Source: Rhodovastum atsumiense (GTDB lineage Bacteria; Pseudomonadota; Alphaproteobacteria; Acetobacterales; Acetobacteraceae). Taken from it: a stretch of DNA of 64,000 nt. Where the stretch lies: positions 5,997,501 through 6,061,500 of the forward strand of contig NZ_OW485601.1 in the NCBI RefSeq assembly GCF_937425535.1, written 5' to 3'. A model generated the notes under the pieces. The model was not told where the DNA came from and ran no database searches. It saw only the letters and a program-made list of their open reading frames with translations. Both the position numbers and the translations under genes were made by a program. Shown piece after piece: positions 7,851 to 18,092 of the stretch (position 1 is the stretch's first letter; each line of letters starts with the position of its first letter).

Positions 7851-8618
7851 ATGAAGCCGAATTTCGACCTCACCGGCCGCCTCGCCCTCGTCACCGGGTC
7901 TTCGCGCGGGCTCGGCTGGGCCATGGCACAGGCGCTCGCCGCGAGCGGCGCGCGCCTGCTGCTGCATGGCCGCGACCATGCCGCCCTCGCCGCCCGCGCC
8001 GCGACGCTCGCCGAACGCGGCACGCCGGCCGCCGAGATCCTGTATTTCGACGTCGCCGACGGCCCCGCCGTGCAGGATGCCTTCGCCGAGATCACCGAGG
8101 CGCATGGCCGGCTCGACATCCTGGTCGGCAATGCCGGCGGCATCATCCGCAAGCCGGTGCTGGAATTCAGCGACGCCGACTGGCACCAGGTGCTGGAGAC
8201 CGACCTCAGTTCCTGCTTCCGCTGCGCCCGCGAGGCGCTGCGGCTGATGATCCCGCAGGGGCATGGCCGGATCATCCTGACCTCCTCGATCATGGGCGAC
8301 CGTGCCAGGCCGACGATTCCCGCCTATGTCGCCGCCAAGGCGGGGCTGCACGGCCTGGTGCGCGCGCTCGCGGTGGAAGTCGCCACCGCCGGCGTCACCG
8401 TGAACGCGATCGCGCCCGGCTACTTCCCGACCGATGCGACCGGGCCGGTGCAGGACGATCCGGTGTTGAACCAATGGGTCATCGATGCCACCCCGATGCA
8501 TCGCTGGGGCGACCCCGCCGAGCTTGGCGGCGCGGTGGTTTTCCTGGCCTCGGACGCGGCCTCCTTCGTCACCGGATCGGTGCTGACGGTCGATGGCGGC
8601 GCCTCCGCGGCACTTTAG
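7851..8618 (+). CDS. Short-chain dehydrogenase/reductase (gluconate 5-dehydrogenase-like)
   Basis: A 255-residue classical SDR. It has the cofactor motif TGSSRGLG (residues 15-22), NAGG near 94-97, the catalytic set S146, Y159 and K163, and PGYFPT after the last Rossmann strand. R19 and the R41-D42 region after the second strand suggest NADP(H) rather than NAD(H) (inference). The closest family by look is gluconate 5-dehydrogenase, but SDR substrate calls from sequence alone are weak. GGAGGAG precedes the ATG. It is monocistronic: the next gene starts ~350 bases on. Confidence 0.8.
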   Translation: MKPNFDLTGRLALVTGSSRGLGWAMAQALAASGARLLLHGRDHAALAARAATLAERGTPAAEILYFDVADGPAVQDAFAEITEAHGRLDILVGNAGGIIRKPVLEFSDADWHQVLETDLSSCFRCAREALRLMIPQGHGRIILTSSIMGDRARPTIPAYVAAKAGLHGLVRALAVEVATAGVTVNAIAPGYFPTDATGPVQDDPVLNQWVIDATPMHRWGDPAELGGAVVFLASDAASFVTGSVLTVDGGASAAL

Positions 8619-8966
8619 ACCTCACCGGGCCGCCCCCGCGCGGTGCGGCTCGCGCCAACGTGTCCGGCCGTCGGCATCGCCGGGGATCCCGCCCCGATCC
8701 CCCGCCGGGCGATGCACCCGCCCCGGGTTTTGTCGCCCCGGCGGCTTCCGCTATACTGGCTGACGCCCGGCCGGTGACGCTTCCGTCACACCGGGGACCC
8801 GACATCGCGCGCAGGGCTGGCGGGGCGGCCGCGCGCCCACCCAAGACTCTTTGCCAGCCGCCGTTGAAGACTCTTTGCCAGCCGCCGTTGACCCGTTGCG
8901 ACGGGCCAACACATAAGGCGGACGGTATGACATGTCTGCGAGCCGACGAAGGATTTGCGCCGACAC
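8619..8966. other. Intergenic region with an internal tandem duplication
   Basis: 348 bp with no convincing gene on either strand. It carries a tandem duplication of 24 bp at 8844-8891, listed separately. GAAGGA at 8948-8953 is the probable ribosome binding site of the next gene. No promoter is clear. Confidence 0.5.
8844..8891. repeat. Perfect 24-bp tandem duplication
   Basis: Two adjacent identical 24-base units, 8844-8867 and 8868-8891, each beginning AGACTCTTTGCCAGCC. They lie 76-123 bases upstream of the degenerate trypsin/PDZ gene, probably in its promoter or leader. No third copy is visible nearby. Confidence 0.9.
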
Positions 8967-9938
8967 ATGGACGAGCCCGACTGGGATATCCCGACCAACC
9001 TGCAGCCGGATCCGGACGAGTACGGCTTCGACCTGGAGCGCACCCTGCGCGCCGTGGTCGGCCTGCGCGCCAACGTGCCGCCCGACGCCTTCACCGCCTC
9101 GACCCTCGGCACCGAGCGCACGGGCAGCGGCATCGTCATCCGCGAAGACGGGCTGGTGCTGACCATCGGCTACCTCATCACCGAGGCGGAGACCGTCTGG
9201 CTGATCACCGGTGACGGGCGCGCGGTGCCCGGGCATGCGCTCGGCTTCGACCAGGCCACCGGATTCGGGCTGGTGCAGGCACTGGGGCGGCTCAATCTGC
9301 CGGCGGTCGAGTTCGGGAACTCGGATGCCGCGACGCTCGGCACCACCGGCATCATCGCCGCCTGCGGCGGACGCGAACGGGCGGTGGAAACCAAGGTGGT
9401 CGGCAAGCAGGAATTCGCCGGCTACTGGGAGTACCTGCTGGAAGAGGCGCTGTTCACCGCCCCGGCGCATCCGTTCTGGAGCGGCGCCGCCCTGCTCGGG
9501 CGCGACGGCAAGCTGCTCGGGATCGGCTCGCTGATCCTGCAGCAGGGCGACGGCAAGCGCCGGATGGACCTGAACATGATCGTGCCGATCGGCCTGCTGC
9601 CGCCGATCCTGGACGACATCCTCACCCTCGGCCGCCCCAAGGCCCCGCCCCGCCCCTGGCTCGGCCTGTACGCCATGGAGAGCGACGGCGGCATCGTCAT
9701 CGGCGGCACCGCCACCAAGGGCCCCGCCGAACGCGCCGGCCTGCTGCAGGGCGACCGCATCATCGGCGTGGGCGAGGAAAGCATCACCGACCTCGCCTCG
9801 CTATGGCGGAAAGTGTGGTCGACCGGCACCGCCGGCGCCCCGGTGGTGCTGCGCGTCAACCGCGACGGCAGCACCCAGACGGTCTGCGTGATGTCCGCCG
9901 ACCGCATGTCCTTCCTGCGCGGGCCGAGGCTGCATTGA
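8967..9938 (+). CDS. HtrA/DegP-like trypsin-fold protein with PDZ domain, apparently inactive
   Basis: A 323-residue protein. Residues ~45-215 follow the S1C (HtrA) fold (GSGIVIREDGLVLT at the first strand), and ~225-310 form a PDZ domain (GPAERAGLLQGDRIIGV). The catalytic triad looks broken: the usual N-N-H after the first strands is GYLI, the T-D-L-A-V aspartate segment is TGFGLV, and the G-N-S-G-G-P loop is FWSGAAL, keeping at most the serine. There is no signal peptide, so a cytoplasmic location is likely. The ATG at 8967 is used because GAAGGA lies 13 bases upstream. It ends 22 bases from the convergent thiD. It is probably a binding or scaffold protein rather than a protease (inference). 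Confidence 0.7.
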   Translation: MDEPDWDIPTNLQPDPDEYGFDLERTLRAVVGLRANVPPDAFTASTLGTERTGSGIVIREDGLVLTIGYLITEAETVWLITGDGRAVPGHALGFDQATGFGLVQALGRLNLPAVEFGNSDAATLGTTGIIAACGGRERAVETKVVGKQEFAGYWEYLLEEALFTAPAHPFWSGAALLGRDGKLLGIGSLILQQGDGKRRMDLNMIVPIGLLPPILDDILTLGRPKAPPRPWLGLYAMESDGGIVIGGTATKGPAERAGLLQGDRIIGVGEESITDLASLWRKVWSTGTAGAPVVLRVNRDGSTQTVCVMSADRMSFLRGPRLH

Positions 9939-9960
9939 TCCCCCGGCCGGGGCGGCGGGG

Positions 9961-10782
9961 TCAGGCCCGCCGCACCAGCCGCGCCGGATCCATGGTGACG
10001 CTGTGGTCGAGCGGCCCGTGCCCACCGCCCAGCCCCGGTGCCGCCGCGATCGCCGCCTGCACATAGGCGCGCGCGCGGCGCACCGCATCGACCATCTGCA
10101 TCCCCTGGGCCAGCCCCGCCGCCACCGCGCTCGCCAGGGTGCAACCGGTTCCATGGGTGTGCCGCGTGGCGATCCGGGGGGAGCGGAAGGCGGTGACGCC
10201 GTCCCGGGTCGCCAGCAGGTCCACCACCTCCGGCCTGTCGCCGTCGAGATGCCCGCCCTTCAACAGCACCGCCGGCACGCCGAGCGCCAGCAGTGCCGCC
10301 GCGGCCCGCTGCATGTCGGCCTCGTCGGCGATCGAGAGCCCGGTCAGCACCTCGGCTTCCGGCAGGTTCGGGGTGATCAGCGCCGCCCGCGGCAACAGGA
10401 AGTCACGGATCCGCTGCAGCGCCGCATCGGCGGTCAGACGCGCCCCGCCCTTGGCCACCAGCACCGGATCAACCACCAGCGCCGGCTCGCCGGCCTGCTC
10501 CGCCAGCACCTCGCAGATGGCATCCACCACCGCGGCGTCGCCGAGCATGCCGGTCTTGATCGCATCCGCGCCAAGATCGCCAAGCACGCACCGCATCTGC
10601 GCCTGCACGAAGGCCGGCGGGACCGGGTGGATGTCATGCACCCCGCGCGTGTCCTGGGCGGTAAGCGCCGTGATCGCCGTCATGGCGAAGCCACCCAGCG
10701 CCGTGATTGTCTTGATGTCCGCCTGTATTCCCGCGCCGCCGCCGGAATCCGACCCGGCAATGACCAGCACCCGACCCTTCAT
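9961..10782 (-). CDS. thiD: Hydroxymethylpyrimidine / phosphomethylpyrimidine kinase ThiD
   Basis: A 273-residue ribokinase-fold enzyme that phosphorylates HMP and HMP-P in thiamine synthesis. Diagnostic segments are the N-terminal IAGSDSGGGAGIQADIK, GADAIKTGML, the VDPVLVAKGG region, and the ATP/anion-hole motif THGTGCTLASA with the catalytic-type Cys/Asp neighbourhood. Length is normal for ThiD without a fused ThiE; thiE is a separate gene at 29153. It is the last gene of the minus-strand core block, ~220 bases after glmM and separated from it by repeat sequence. Confidence 0.92.
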   Translation of the reverse strand: MKGRVLVIAGSDSGGGAGIQADIKTITALGGFAMTAITALTAQDTRGVHDIHPVPPAFVQAQMRCVLGDLGADAIKTGMLGDAAVVDAICEVLAEQAGEPALVVDPVLVAKGGARLTADAALQRIRDFLLPRAALITPNLPEAEVLTGLSIADEADMQRAAAALLALGVPAVLLKGGHLDGDRPEVVDLLATRDGVTAFRSPRIATRHTHGTGCTLASAVAAGLAQGMQMVDAVRRARAYVQAAIAAAPGLGGGHGPLDHSVTMDPARLVRRA

Positions 10783-10860
10783 GGTTTCTTCCCACTTCGA
10801 AGATCAGGAGCTTAGCATGGGCCGGGTGAGGAGCGCTGCTGGCCTCTCGCGCGGATCGTT

Positions 10861-10972
10861 CCGGGGCGTTGCCCCGGACCCCAGGTGTAGGGCGGATCAG
10901 CGCAGCGCAATCCGCCATCGCAAAGCGCCGCAAGGTTGCCGGCTTGCGTTGGCGGACTGCGTCCGCCCTACA
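10861..10972. repeat. Intergenic repeat: hairpin fragment plus long inverted repeat
   Basis: Bases 10861-10877 form CCGGGGCGTTGCCCCGG, the first module of the nested-hairpin family found at 16083, 25371 and 30972. Directly after it, TGTAGGGCGGA (10886-10896) and TCCGCCCTACA (10962-10972) are perfect 11-base inverted arms, with an inner GGCGGA...TCCGCC pair. The GTAGGGCGGA type is widespread as an intergenic repeat in proteobacteria (general knowledge). The element lies between glmM and thiD. Confidence 0.75.
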
Positions 10973-10998
10973 TCTCTGGTCTCGGCTCTTTAGTCTTT

Positions 10999-12372
10999 TT
11001 AATCAGCCGCCTGGGCCGGTTCCTCAACCGCGGCGGCGATCTCGTCGCACAGCCCGTCGACCAGCTTCGTCACCAGCACCTCGTCCTCGCCCTCGGCCAT
11101 CACCCGGATCACCGGCTCGGTGCCGCTCTTGCGGATCAACAGCCGGCCCGACCTGCCCAGTTGCAGCTCGGCCGCGGCGATCGCCTGGGCAACCCGGGGC
11201 TGCGCCAGCGGCGAGCCCCCCCGGAACCGAACACTCTTCAATTTCTGCGGAAACGGTGTGAATACCCGCATGACCTCGCTCGCCGGCCGGCCGCTCTGCA
11301 CCAGCACCGCCAGCACCTGCAGCGCCGCGAGCAGCCCGTCGCCGGTGGTGGCATAGTCGGACATGATCATGTGGCCCGACTGCTCGCCGCCCAGGTTCAG
11401 CCGCTTCTCGCGCATGCGCTCCATGACATAGCGGTCGCCGACCTGGGTGCGCTCCAGCCGCAGCCCCCGCCCGGCCAGGAAACGCTCGAGCCCCATGTTC
11501 GACATCACCGTGGCGGCAATCGCATCGCCGGTCAGCCGCCCCGCCTCGCCCCAGGACCCGGCGATCAGCGCCAGCACCTGGTCGCCGTCGATGATGGTCC
11601 CCTGCTCGTCGGACAGGATCACCCGGTCGGCATCGCCGTCCAGCGCCAGGCCGAGATGCGCGCCCTGGCGCTTCACCTCGGTGCACATCATCTCCGGCAC
11701 GGTCGAGCCGCAGCCACGGTTGATGTTGAACCCATCGGGGGCGACACCGACCGGGATCACCTCGGCGCCCAGCTCCCACAGCACCGTCGGCGCCACCCGA
11801 TAGGCGGCACCATGGGCGCAATCCACCACGATGCGCAGCCCCTCCAGTCGCAACCCGCGGGGGAAGCTGGCCTTGGCGGCCTCGATATAGCGGCCCGCCG
11901 CGTCCTCCAGCCGCGAGGCCCGACCCAGCCGGGACGGCGCGGCGAGCTGCGGCGTGAGGTCGCCCTCCATCAACGCCTCGATCCCGGCCTCGGTCTCGTC
12001 GGAAAGCTTGTAGCCGTCCGGGCCGAACAGCTTGATGCCGTTGTCCTCGTACGGGTTGTGGCTGGCCGAGATCATGACGCCGAGATCGGCCCGCAGGCTG
12101 CGCGTCAGCATGGCGATGGCGGGGGTGGGCAGCGGCCCGACCAGCACCACGTCCATGCCCGCGCCGATGAAGCCGGCGGTCAGCGCAGGTTCGATCATGT
12201 AGCCCGACAGCCGGGTGTCCTTGCCGATCACCACCCGGTGGCGATGCGCGCCGCGCTTGAAGATCAGGCCGGCGGCCTGACCCAGCTGCAGCGCCAGGGC
12301 CGCCGTCATCGGCTCGGTATTGGCCGTGCCACGGATGCCGTCGGTGCCGAACAGGCGTCGCTTGGTCGTCAT
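10999..12372 (-). CDS. glmM: Phosphoglucosamine mutase GlmM
   Basis: A 457-residue cytoplasmic enzyme converting glucosamine-6-phosphate to glucosamine-1-phosphate for UDP-GlcNAc. It has FGTDGIRG at the N-terminus, the phosphoserine loop ISASHNP with S104, the magnesium loop DGDADR, GGEQSGH for substrate binding, and RKSGTEP for phosphate binding near the C-terminus. Length matches the family. The ATG at 12372 gives the standard N-terminus. It lies downstream of ftsH as in many proteobacteria, but a strong terminator and a 330-bp gap suggest it has its own promoter. Confidence 0.96.
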   Translation of the reverse strand: MTTKRRLFGTDGIRGTANTEPMTAALALQLGQAAGLIFKRGAHRHRVVIGKDTRLSGYMIEPALTAGFIGAGMDVVLVGPLPTPAIAMLTRSLRADLGVMISASHNPYEDNGIKLFGPDGYKLSDETEAGIEALMEGDLTPQLAAPSRLGRASRLEDAAGRYIEAAKASFPRGLRLEGLRIVVDCAHGAAYRVAPTVLWELGAEVIPVGVAPDGFNINRGCGSTVPEMMCTEVKRQGAHLGLALDGDADRVILSDEQGTIIDGDQVLALIAGSWGEAGRLTGDAIAATVMSNMGLERFLAGRGLRLERTQVGDRYVMERMREKRLNLGGEQSGHMIMSDYATTGDGLLAALQVLAVLVQSGRPASEVMRVFTPFPQKLKSVRFRGGSPLAQPRVAQAIAAAELQLGRSGRLLIRKSGTEPVIRVMAEGEDEVLVTKLVDGLCDEIAAAVEEPAQAAD

Positions 12373-12637
12373 GCAGCGCTTATCCCATATGCCGGGAGCC
12401 GCACCTGTCGCGGCCCCCTGATCCCGGTGCGGGCCCGATACGGCCCCTGCCCCGGCGTTCCGATTCCGCGACGGATACACCTGCATCCATCACTATTGCC
12501 ACACTAAAGTGCTTTGCCTGCGACAGTAAACAGCCAGAATGCCTTAGGTCTATCTCTTGATATGCAACTTTAATGGCGAAGTGTTTCCGCGCCGGTCATG
12601 GACAAGCCAGGGCGCCCCCAACCCGAACACGCCAGCA
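12373..12637 (-). promoter_or_regulatory. Intergenic region upstream of glmM
   Basis: No gene is visible. Bases ~12490-12590 are moderately AT-rich and contain several TTG/TAT-like hexamers on the minus strand, consistent with the glmM promoter. I cannot choose a convincing -35/-10 pair. Confidence 0.3.
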
Positions 12638-12680
12638 CAAAAAAACCCGCCCTTTTCCCCCGGTGGGGGAAAAGGGCGGG
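12638..12680 (-). terminator. Rho-independent terminator of ftsH
   Basis: Bases 12646-12680 form an almost perfect hairpin (CCCGCCCTTTTCCCCC with its complement around GGT). Read on the minus strand it is followed by a run of seven T (12639-12645 on the complement). It lies 24 bases after the ftsH stop, so it ends the tol-pal-tilS-ftsH transcript before glmM. Confidence 0.92.
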
Positions 12681-12704
12681 CGATTCGGGATAGGGCGCCG
12701 CGGA

Positions 12705-14630
<1,926 letters not shown>

Positions 14631-14763
14631 TCGATTCCCTGGCCTGACGAGCCATATATTCGTGTTACGGACCCCGCCGCGCCGCCGCGGCAGATAATCC
14701 CCCGGTTCCGACCCTCGTCCGGCCGTTCCCGCCAGCACAGAACATAGGGAGCCCGTTGGCGTT

Positions 14764-16068
14764 TCACATCCCCACCCTGGCCTGGACACCCTTCGGGCAC
14801 AACCCCGCCGACGGCAGAAAGGGTGCACCGGCAATAGGTGACTCGACCGCGTGAAGAATTATCGTTAAGTGGCAAGACACCGGGCCAGCATAGCCAAGAT
14901 GCGGCACGACGAACAGTTCTCCGTGAAGCCGCAGCGCCGGTAGCGTGCGCAGCAACGCCGCCGGCAGATGCTGGGCCGCCTTCAGGTGCCGCAGCCTTGC
15001 GGCATCGTCACCCACCGCCCCGAACCAGGCAGCCTCTGGCAGCGCCGCCCCGTCCGCGAGGCGGAACCGACCGTCCCACACCGCCCCCGGCCGCGCCAGC
15101 ACCGGGGCGGCCATCGCGGCGGCCTCCCGCAGCAGCAGCCAGCCCGGGCCGAGCCGACCGGCCGGCATCACCCGCACCCCCGCCAGCGTCGCCGGCCGCA
15201 GCGCAACGGCCAGGGCAGCCACCTGCGCCGGCGGCGGGGCATGGGCGGCGCCGGCGATGACGCGCAGCAACGCCCCCAGCGCCGGTGGCGATAACGGCCC
15301 CGGCGCCACCATTGCATAGCCCCCCGGATGCAGGCGTACTCGTGCCGCCAGCTCGGCCGCGACCTCATGGTCCACCGCCGCCCGCGCCGCGCCGCGCGCC
15401 GCCGCCGCCTCCCCGGCCGCGCGGGTCAGCACCCCTGCCCCGTCCGCATCGCCCCGCGCCAGACGCAGCCGCGCGCGCAGAGCCGCCGGGTTGCGGTTGG
15501 ACGGGTCTTCCACCCAGTCGAGCCCGGCCGCGCGCAGCGTGGCGCGCAACCGGCCCGGCGGCACCGGCAGCAAGGGGCGCAGCAGGCGCAGCGATCGTCC
15601 CTCGACCAGCGCGGCCATGCCGGCCAGTCCCGCCGGGCCGCTGCCGGCCAGGCGCCGCATCGCCACCGTCTCGGCCTGGTCGCCGGCGTGATGCCCCATG
15701 AGCAGGTGCACGATGCCGAGCCCCGCCGCGGCCTCGGTCAGCGCCGCATGCCGCGCCGCCCGCGCCCGTGCCGCCAAAGCGGGGCCATGCGCCAACCCCT
15801 GCAGCACGATCAGCCGCGCCGCGATGCCGAGTCCGGCCAGCCGCTGCAGCGTCAGCGCCGCCTCGGCCCCGGATTCCGGGCGCAACGCGTGATCCACCAC
15901 CAGTCCGGTCACCATGCCGCCGCGCGCCCGCGCCCAGTCGCGCGCCAGCAGCGCCAGCGCGAGGCTGTCGGCCCCGCCCGAGACCGCGACCGCCAGAAGC
16001 GGCGCCGGCTCGAACGGCCCCAGCGGCGCCATCAGCGCCGCGAACTCGGGGGCTGCGATCGGGGTCAT
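14764..16068 (-). CDS. tilS: tRNA(Ile)-lysidine synthase TilS
   Basis: A 434-residue N-type ATP pyrophosphatase that converts C34 of tRNA-Ile(CAU) to lysidine, changing decoding from AUG to AUA. The P-loop is [10 protein letters not shown] (residues ~30-39), followed by [10 protein letters not shown] and [10 protein letters not shown], all standard for TilS. The C-terminal part is Ala/Arg-rich and weakly conserved. The ATG at 16068 places the P-loop at the usual distance from the start. It is directly upstream of ftsH, the common order. A hairpin-rich repeat separates it from cpoB. Confidence 0.92.
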   Translation of the reverse strand: MTPIAAPEFAALMAPLGPFEPAPLLAVAVSGGADSLALALLARDWARARGGMVTGLVVDHALRPESGAEAALTLQRLAGLGIAARLIVLQGLAHGPALAARARAARHAALTEAAAGLGIVHLLMGHHAGDQAETVAMRRLAGSGPAGLAGMAALVEGRSLRLLRPLLPVPPGRLRATLRAAGLDWVEDPSNRNPAALRARLRLARGDADGAGVLTRAAGEAAAARGAARAAVDHEVAAELAARVRLHPGGYAMVAPGPLSPPALGALLRVIAGAAHAPPPAQVAALAVALRPATLAGVRVMPAGRLGPGWLLLREAAAMAAPVLARPGAVWDGRFRLADGAALPEAAWFGAVGDDAARLRHLKAAQHLPAALLRTLPALRLHGELFVVPHLGYAGPVSCHLTIILHAVESPIAGAPFLPSAGLCPKGVQARVGM

Positions 16069-16082
16069 GCGCGAAGCGGCAG

Positions 16083-16232
16083 GCGGGGCGTTGCCCCGCA
16101 CCCGACCAGGAGGCTTCGCCTCCTGGACCTCCACCAAGGGCAAAGCCCTTGGAACCCAATACTCTGTGCCGCGCAGCGAGAATGGGATCCAAGGGCCTTG
16201 TGGCCCTTGGCAGGTCCAGGGCAGAGCCCTGG
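16083..16232. repeat. Nested-hairpin intergenic repeat, copy 1
   Basis: About 150 bp made of hairpins in order: GCGGGGCGTTGCCCCGC, CCAGGAGG-CTTC-GCCTCCTGG type, CCAAGGGC-AAA-GCCCTTGG, CCAAGGGCC-TTGT-GGCCCTTGG and CCAGGGC-AGA-GCCCTGG. The third and fourth flank a core around TGCCGCGCAGC. GGAACCCA and TGGGATCC on either side of the core are near-complementary, so the whole element is an imperfect palindrome. It is nearly identical to the copy at 30972-31121. It fills the gap between tilS and cpoB. Confidence 0.9.
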
Positions 16233-16246
16233 TCTTTTACGCACTT

Positions 16247-17128
16247 CTAGCGGCAGCCCGCGCTTTGCCGGGTGTCGCTGATTCCCTTGCGCACCTCCGG
16301 CCGCGGCGAGGGAAACTCCGAGGTCAGCTTGCCCAGTGTCTCGCAGGCGGCGCGCTTTTCGCCGAGATTGCTCAAGGCTGTGGCCAGGCCCAGCAGGCTG
16401 TCCTGGGCGCGCGAGCCGGTACGACTGCGATTGTAAGTGTCATCATAGGCGACCGCGGCCTTGGCCCAGTCGCGCCGTCCCGCCAGCGACTGCGCCAGCA
16501 GGAAATTGGCATCGATGCTGCGCGGCGTGCGCGGCCCCGACAGCACCTCGCGCGCGGCCTGCTCGGCCGTCGCGTAGTCGCGCCGGGCCAGGGCGGCATT
16601 GCCTTCCTGCAGCACCAGCTCGGGGGTGCGGCGTGGCGTGGCGGTCGCGGCGGGCGCAGGCGCGGCCGGCGACGCGGCCGCCGGGGCGGCGGGGGCGGCC
16701 GGCGCACCCGGTCGCGACGCCCCGCCCGAGCTCATGCCGTCGACGCGGAACGCGAGATCGCCGATCTGCTTGGACAGGTCCTCGCCCATCCGCTGGCGCG
16801 CGTTGTCGCCTTCGTCGACGCGGCCCCGCAGGCGCCGCACCTCGTCCTCGAGGTTGCTGACCCGATCGAGCAGTTGCGCCAGCAGATCCGAACTGGCGCC
16901 GGAGGGCGGCAAGCTGCCGCGGCTGCCGAGCGAAGACGGCGCCGCCGCGGCCCCACCACCGCCACCGCCACGCGCCACCTGCTCCCGCAGCATCTGCAGG
17001 TCGCGCCGGAGTTCGGCAATCTGGTTGTTCAGCCCGATCGCCTCGCGGCTGTCGAACTGCGCATACGCCGGCACGCTCGCGACCAGGGCGAACGCGACAA
17101 GCAGGACGGCAGCAAGGACGTGCTTCAT
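16247..17128 (-). CDS. cpoB: Tol-Pal accessory protein CpoB (YbgF)
   Basis: A 293-residue periplasmic protein linking the Tol-Pal system with peptidoglycan synthesis during division. It has a signal peptide (~1-23, ending PAYA before QF), an N-terminal coiled coil for trimerisation (LNNQIAELRRDLQMLREQ), an Ala/Pro-rich linker near 130-165, and three TPR-like repeats in the C-terminal half including GDWAKAAVAYDD-type segments. The ATG at 17128 starts the signal peptide. It lies downstream of pal, as usual, with a hairpin terminator in between that may uncouple their levels. Confidence 0.88.
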   Translation of the reverse strand: MKHVLAAVLLVAFALVASVPAYAQFDSREAIGLNNQIAELRRDLQMLREQVARGGGGGGAAAAPSSLGSRGSLPPSGASSDLLAQLLDRVSNLEDEVRRLRGRVDEGDNARQRMGEDLSKQIGDLAFRVDGMSSGGASRPGAPAAPAAPAAASPAAPAPAATATPRRTPELVLQEGNAALARRDYATAEQAAREVLSGPRTPRSIDANFLLAQSLAGRRDWAKAAVAYDDTYNRSRTGSRAQDSLLGLATALSNLGEKRAACETLGKLTSEFPSPRPEVRKGISDTRQSAGCR

Positions 17129-17300
17129 CGACGACTCCGTGCAGGGCGAAATGGCGGGTCTTCTAAGCAGGCTCGTGCGGGTTGTCACACGGATCAGGGC
17201 CAACGGAGGGCCGTGCGGTGGCTGGCACGCGGCCCCTGCAATACGGACGCAACCCGGACGGATTTTGCCTCAGGCGGAAGATCCCGGATTCGAAACTGCA

Positions 17301-17336
17301 CAAAAGGAAACCGGCGACCCGAAGGCCGCCGGTTCC
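17301..17336 (-). terminator. Hairpin terminator between pal and cpoB
   Basis: ACCGGCG (17310-17316) pairs with CGCCGGT (17327-17333). On the minus strand the stem is followed by TTTCCTTTTG. This looks like a Rho-independent or partial terminator after pal, which fits the very high Pal demand relative to CpoB (inference). Confidence 0.6.
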
Positions 17337-17404
17337 TGTAGCGTAGCAAATCGAAACCGTTGCGGATTCGATCGGGTCGAAGGTAGCGGTGAGGCCTGAC
17401 GGCC

Positions 17405-17878
17405 TCAGCGCACCGAGGTGATGGCGTTGCGGTTCTGCGCCCAGGCCTGCTCGTTCGAGCCCAGCGCCACCGGACGATCCTTGCCGTAGCTGATCGTGGT
17501 GATGCGGGCCGCGGACACGCCCTTGGCCACCAGGTAGTCACGCGCGGCGTTGGCGCGGCGCTGGCCGAGCGCGATGTTGTATTCCTCGGTGCCGCGCTCG
17601 TCGCAGTTGCCGGCGACTTGCACGTTGTTCTGGCCGTATTGCTGCAGCCAGGCGGCCTGACGGTCCAGAGTGGAGCGGGCCTCGGCCTGCAGCGAGGACT
17701 TGTCGAAAGCGTAGAAGACGCGGTCCCCCACGTTCTTCACCAGATCCTCCTGGCTGCCCGGAACCGGGCCCGCCGTGGTGACTTGCGCGCCGGACCCGGC
17801 AGTTGCGCCCTGGTCCGTGTTCGCGCAGGCCGCAACGAGAGCGACGGCGGCGAAGGCGCCCAGCATCTTGATGTTCAT
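17405..17878 (-). CDS. pal: Peptidoglycan-associated lipoprotein Pal
   Basis: A 157-residue outer-membrane lipoprotein. The signal peptide ends in lipobox LVAAC, a short linker follows, and then an OmpA-like peptidoglycan-binding domain with FDKSS, GNCDERGTEEYN and LGQRRANAARDYL. It anchors the outer membrane to the cell wall and binds TolB. The ATG at 17878 gives a normal type II signal. It lies 214 bases after tolB, with the same orientation. Confidence 0.96.
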   Translation of the reverse strand: MNIKMLGAFAAVALVAACANTDQGATAGSGAQVTTAGPVPGSQEDLVKNVGDRVFYAFDKSSLQAEARSTLDRQAAWLQQYGQNNVQVAGNCDERGTEEYNIALGQRRANAARDYLVAKGVSAARITTISYGKDRPVALGSNEQAWAQNRNAITSVR

Positions 17879-18092
17879 CGGTGTTGCATCCCTGGAAGAG
17901 CTGCTGATCTTGACGATCTGATCATCGGCCGTACAGGCGGAGCGACGGCTCCGGTCGAAGCGCCGTTGCCAATACATGGTCGCATTAGACCGGCGGAATG
18001 AACGCGGTCAAGGATTGCTGTCATCTGGAAGGCACATGTCATCCATGAACCTATGCATCCGTACCACAGTGCCTCGCCGCTCCGCATGTTTT

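Noticed and set aside
8868-8891. CRISPR-like direct repeats near 8844
   Set aside because: There are only two adjacent copies with no spacer between them and no cas genes; it is a tandem duplication.
9961-10998. A TPP riboswitch upstream of thiD or thiE
   Set aside because: No CTGAGA or ACCTGA thi-box core is visible before either gene; thiD follows repeats and thiE is coupled to the aldolase gene.
16083-16232. An attachment site or integron-type attC
   Set aside because: The palindrome recurs at several gaps without an integrase or cassette; it fits a dispersed repeat better.
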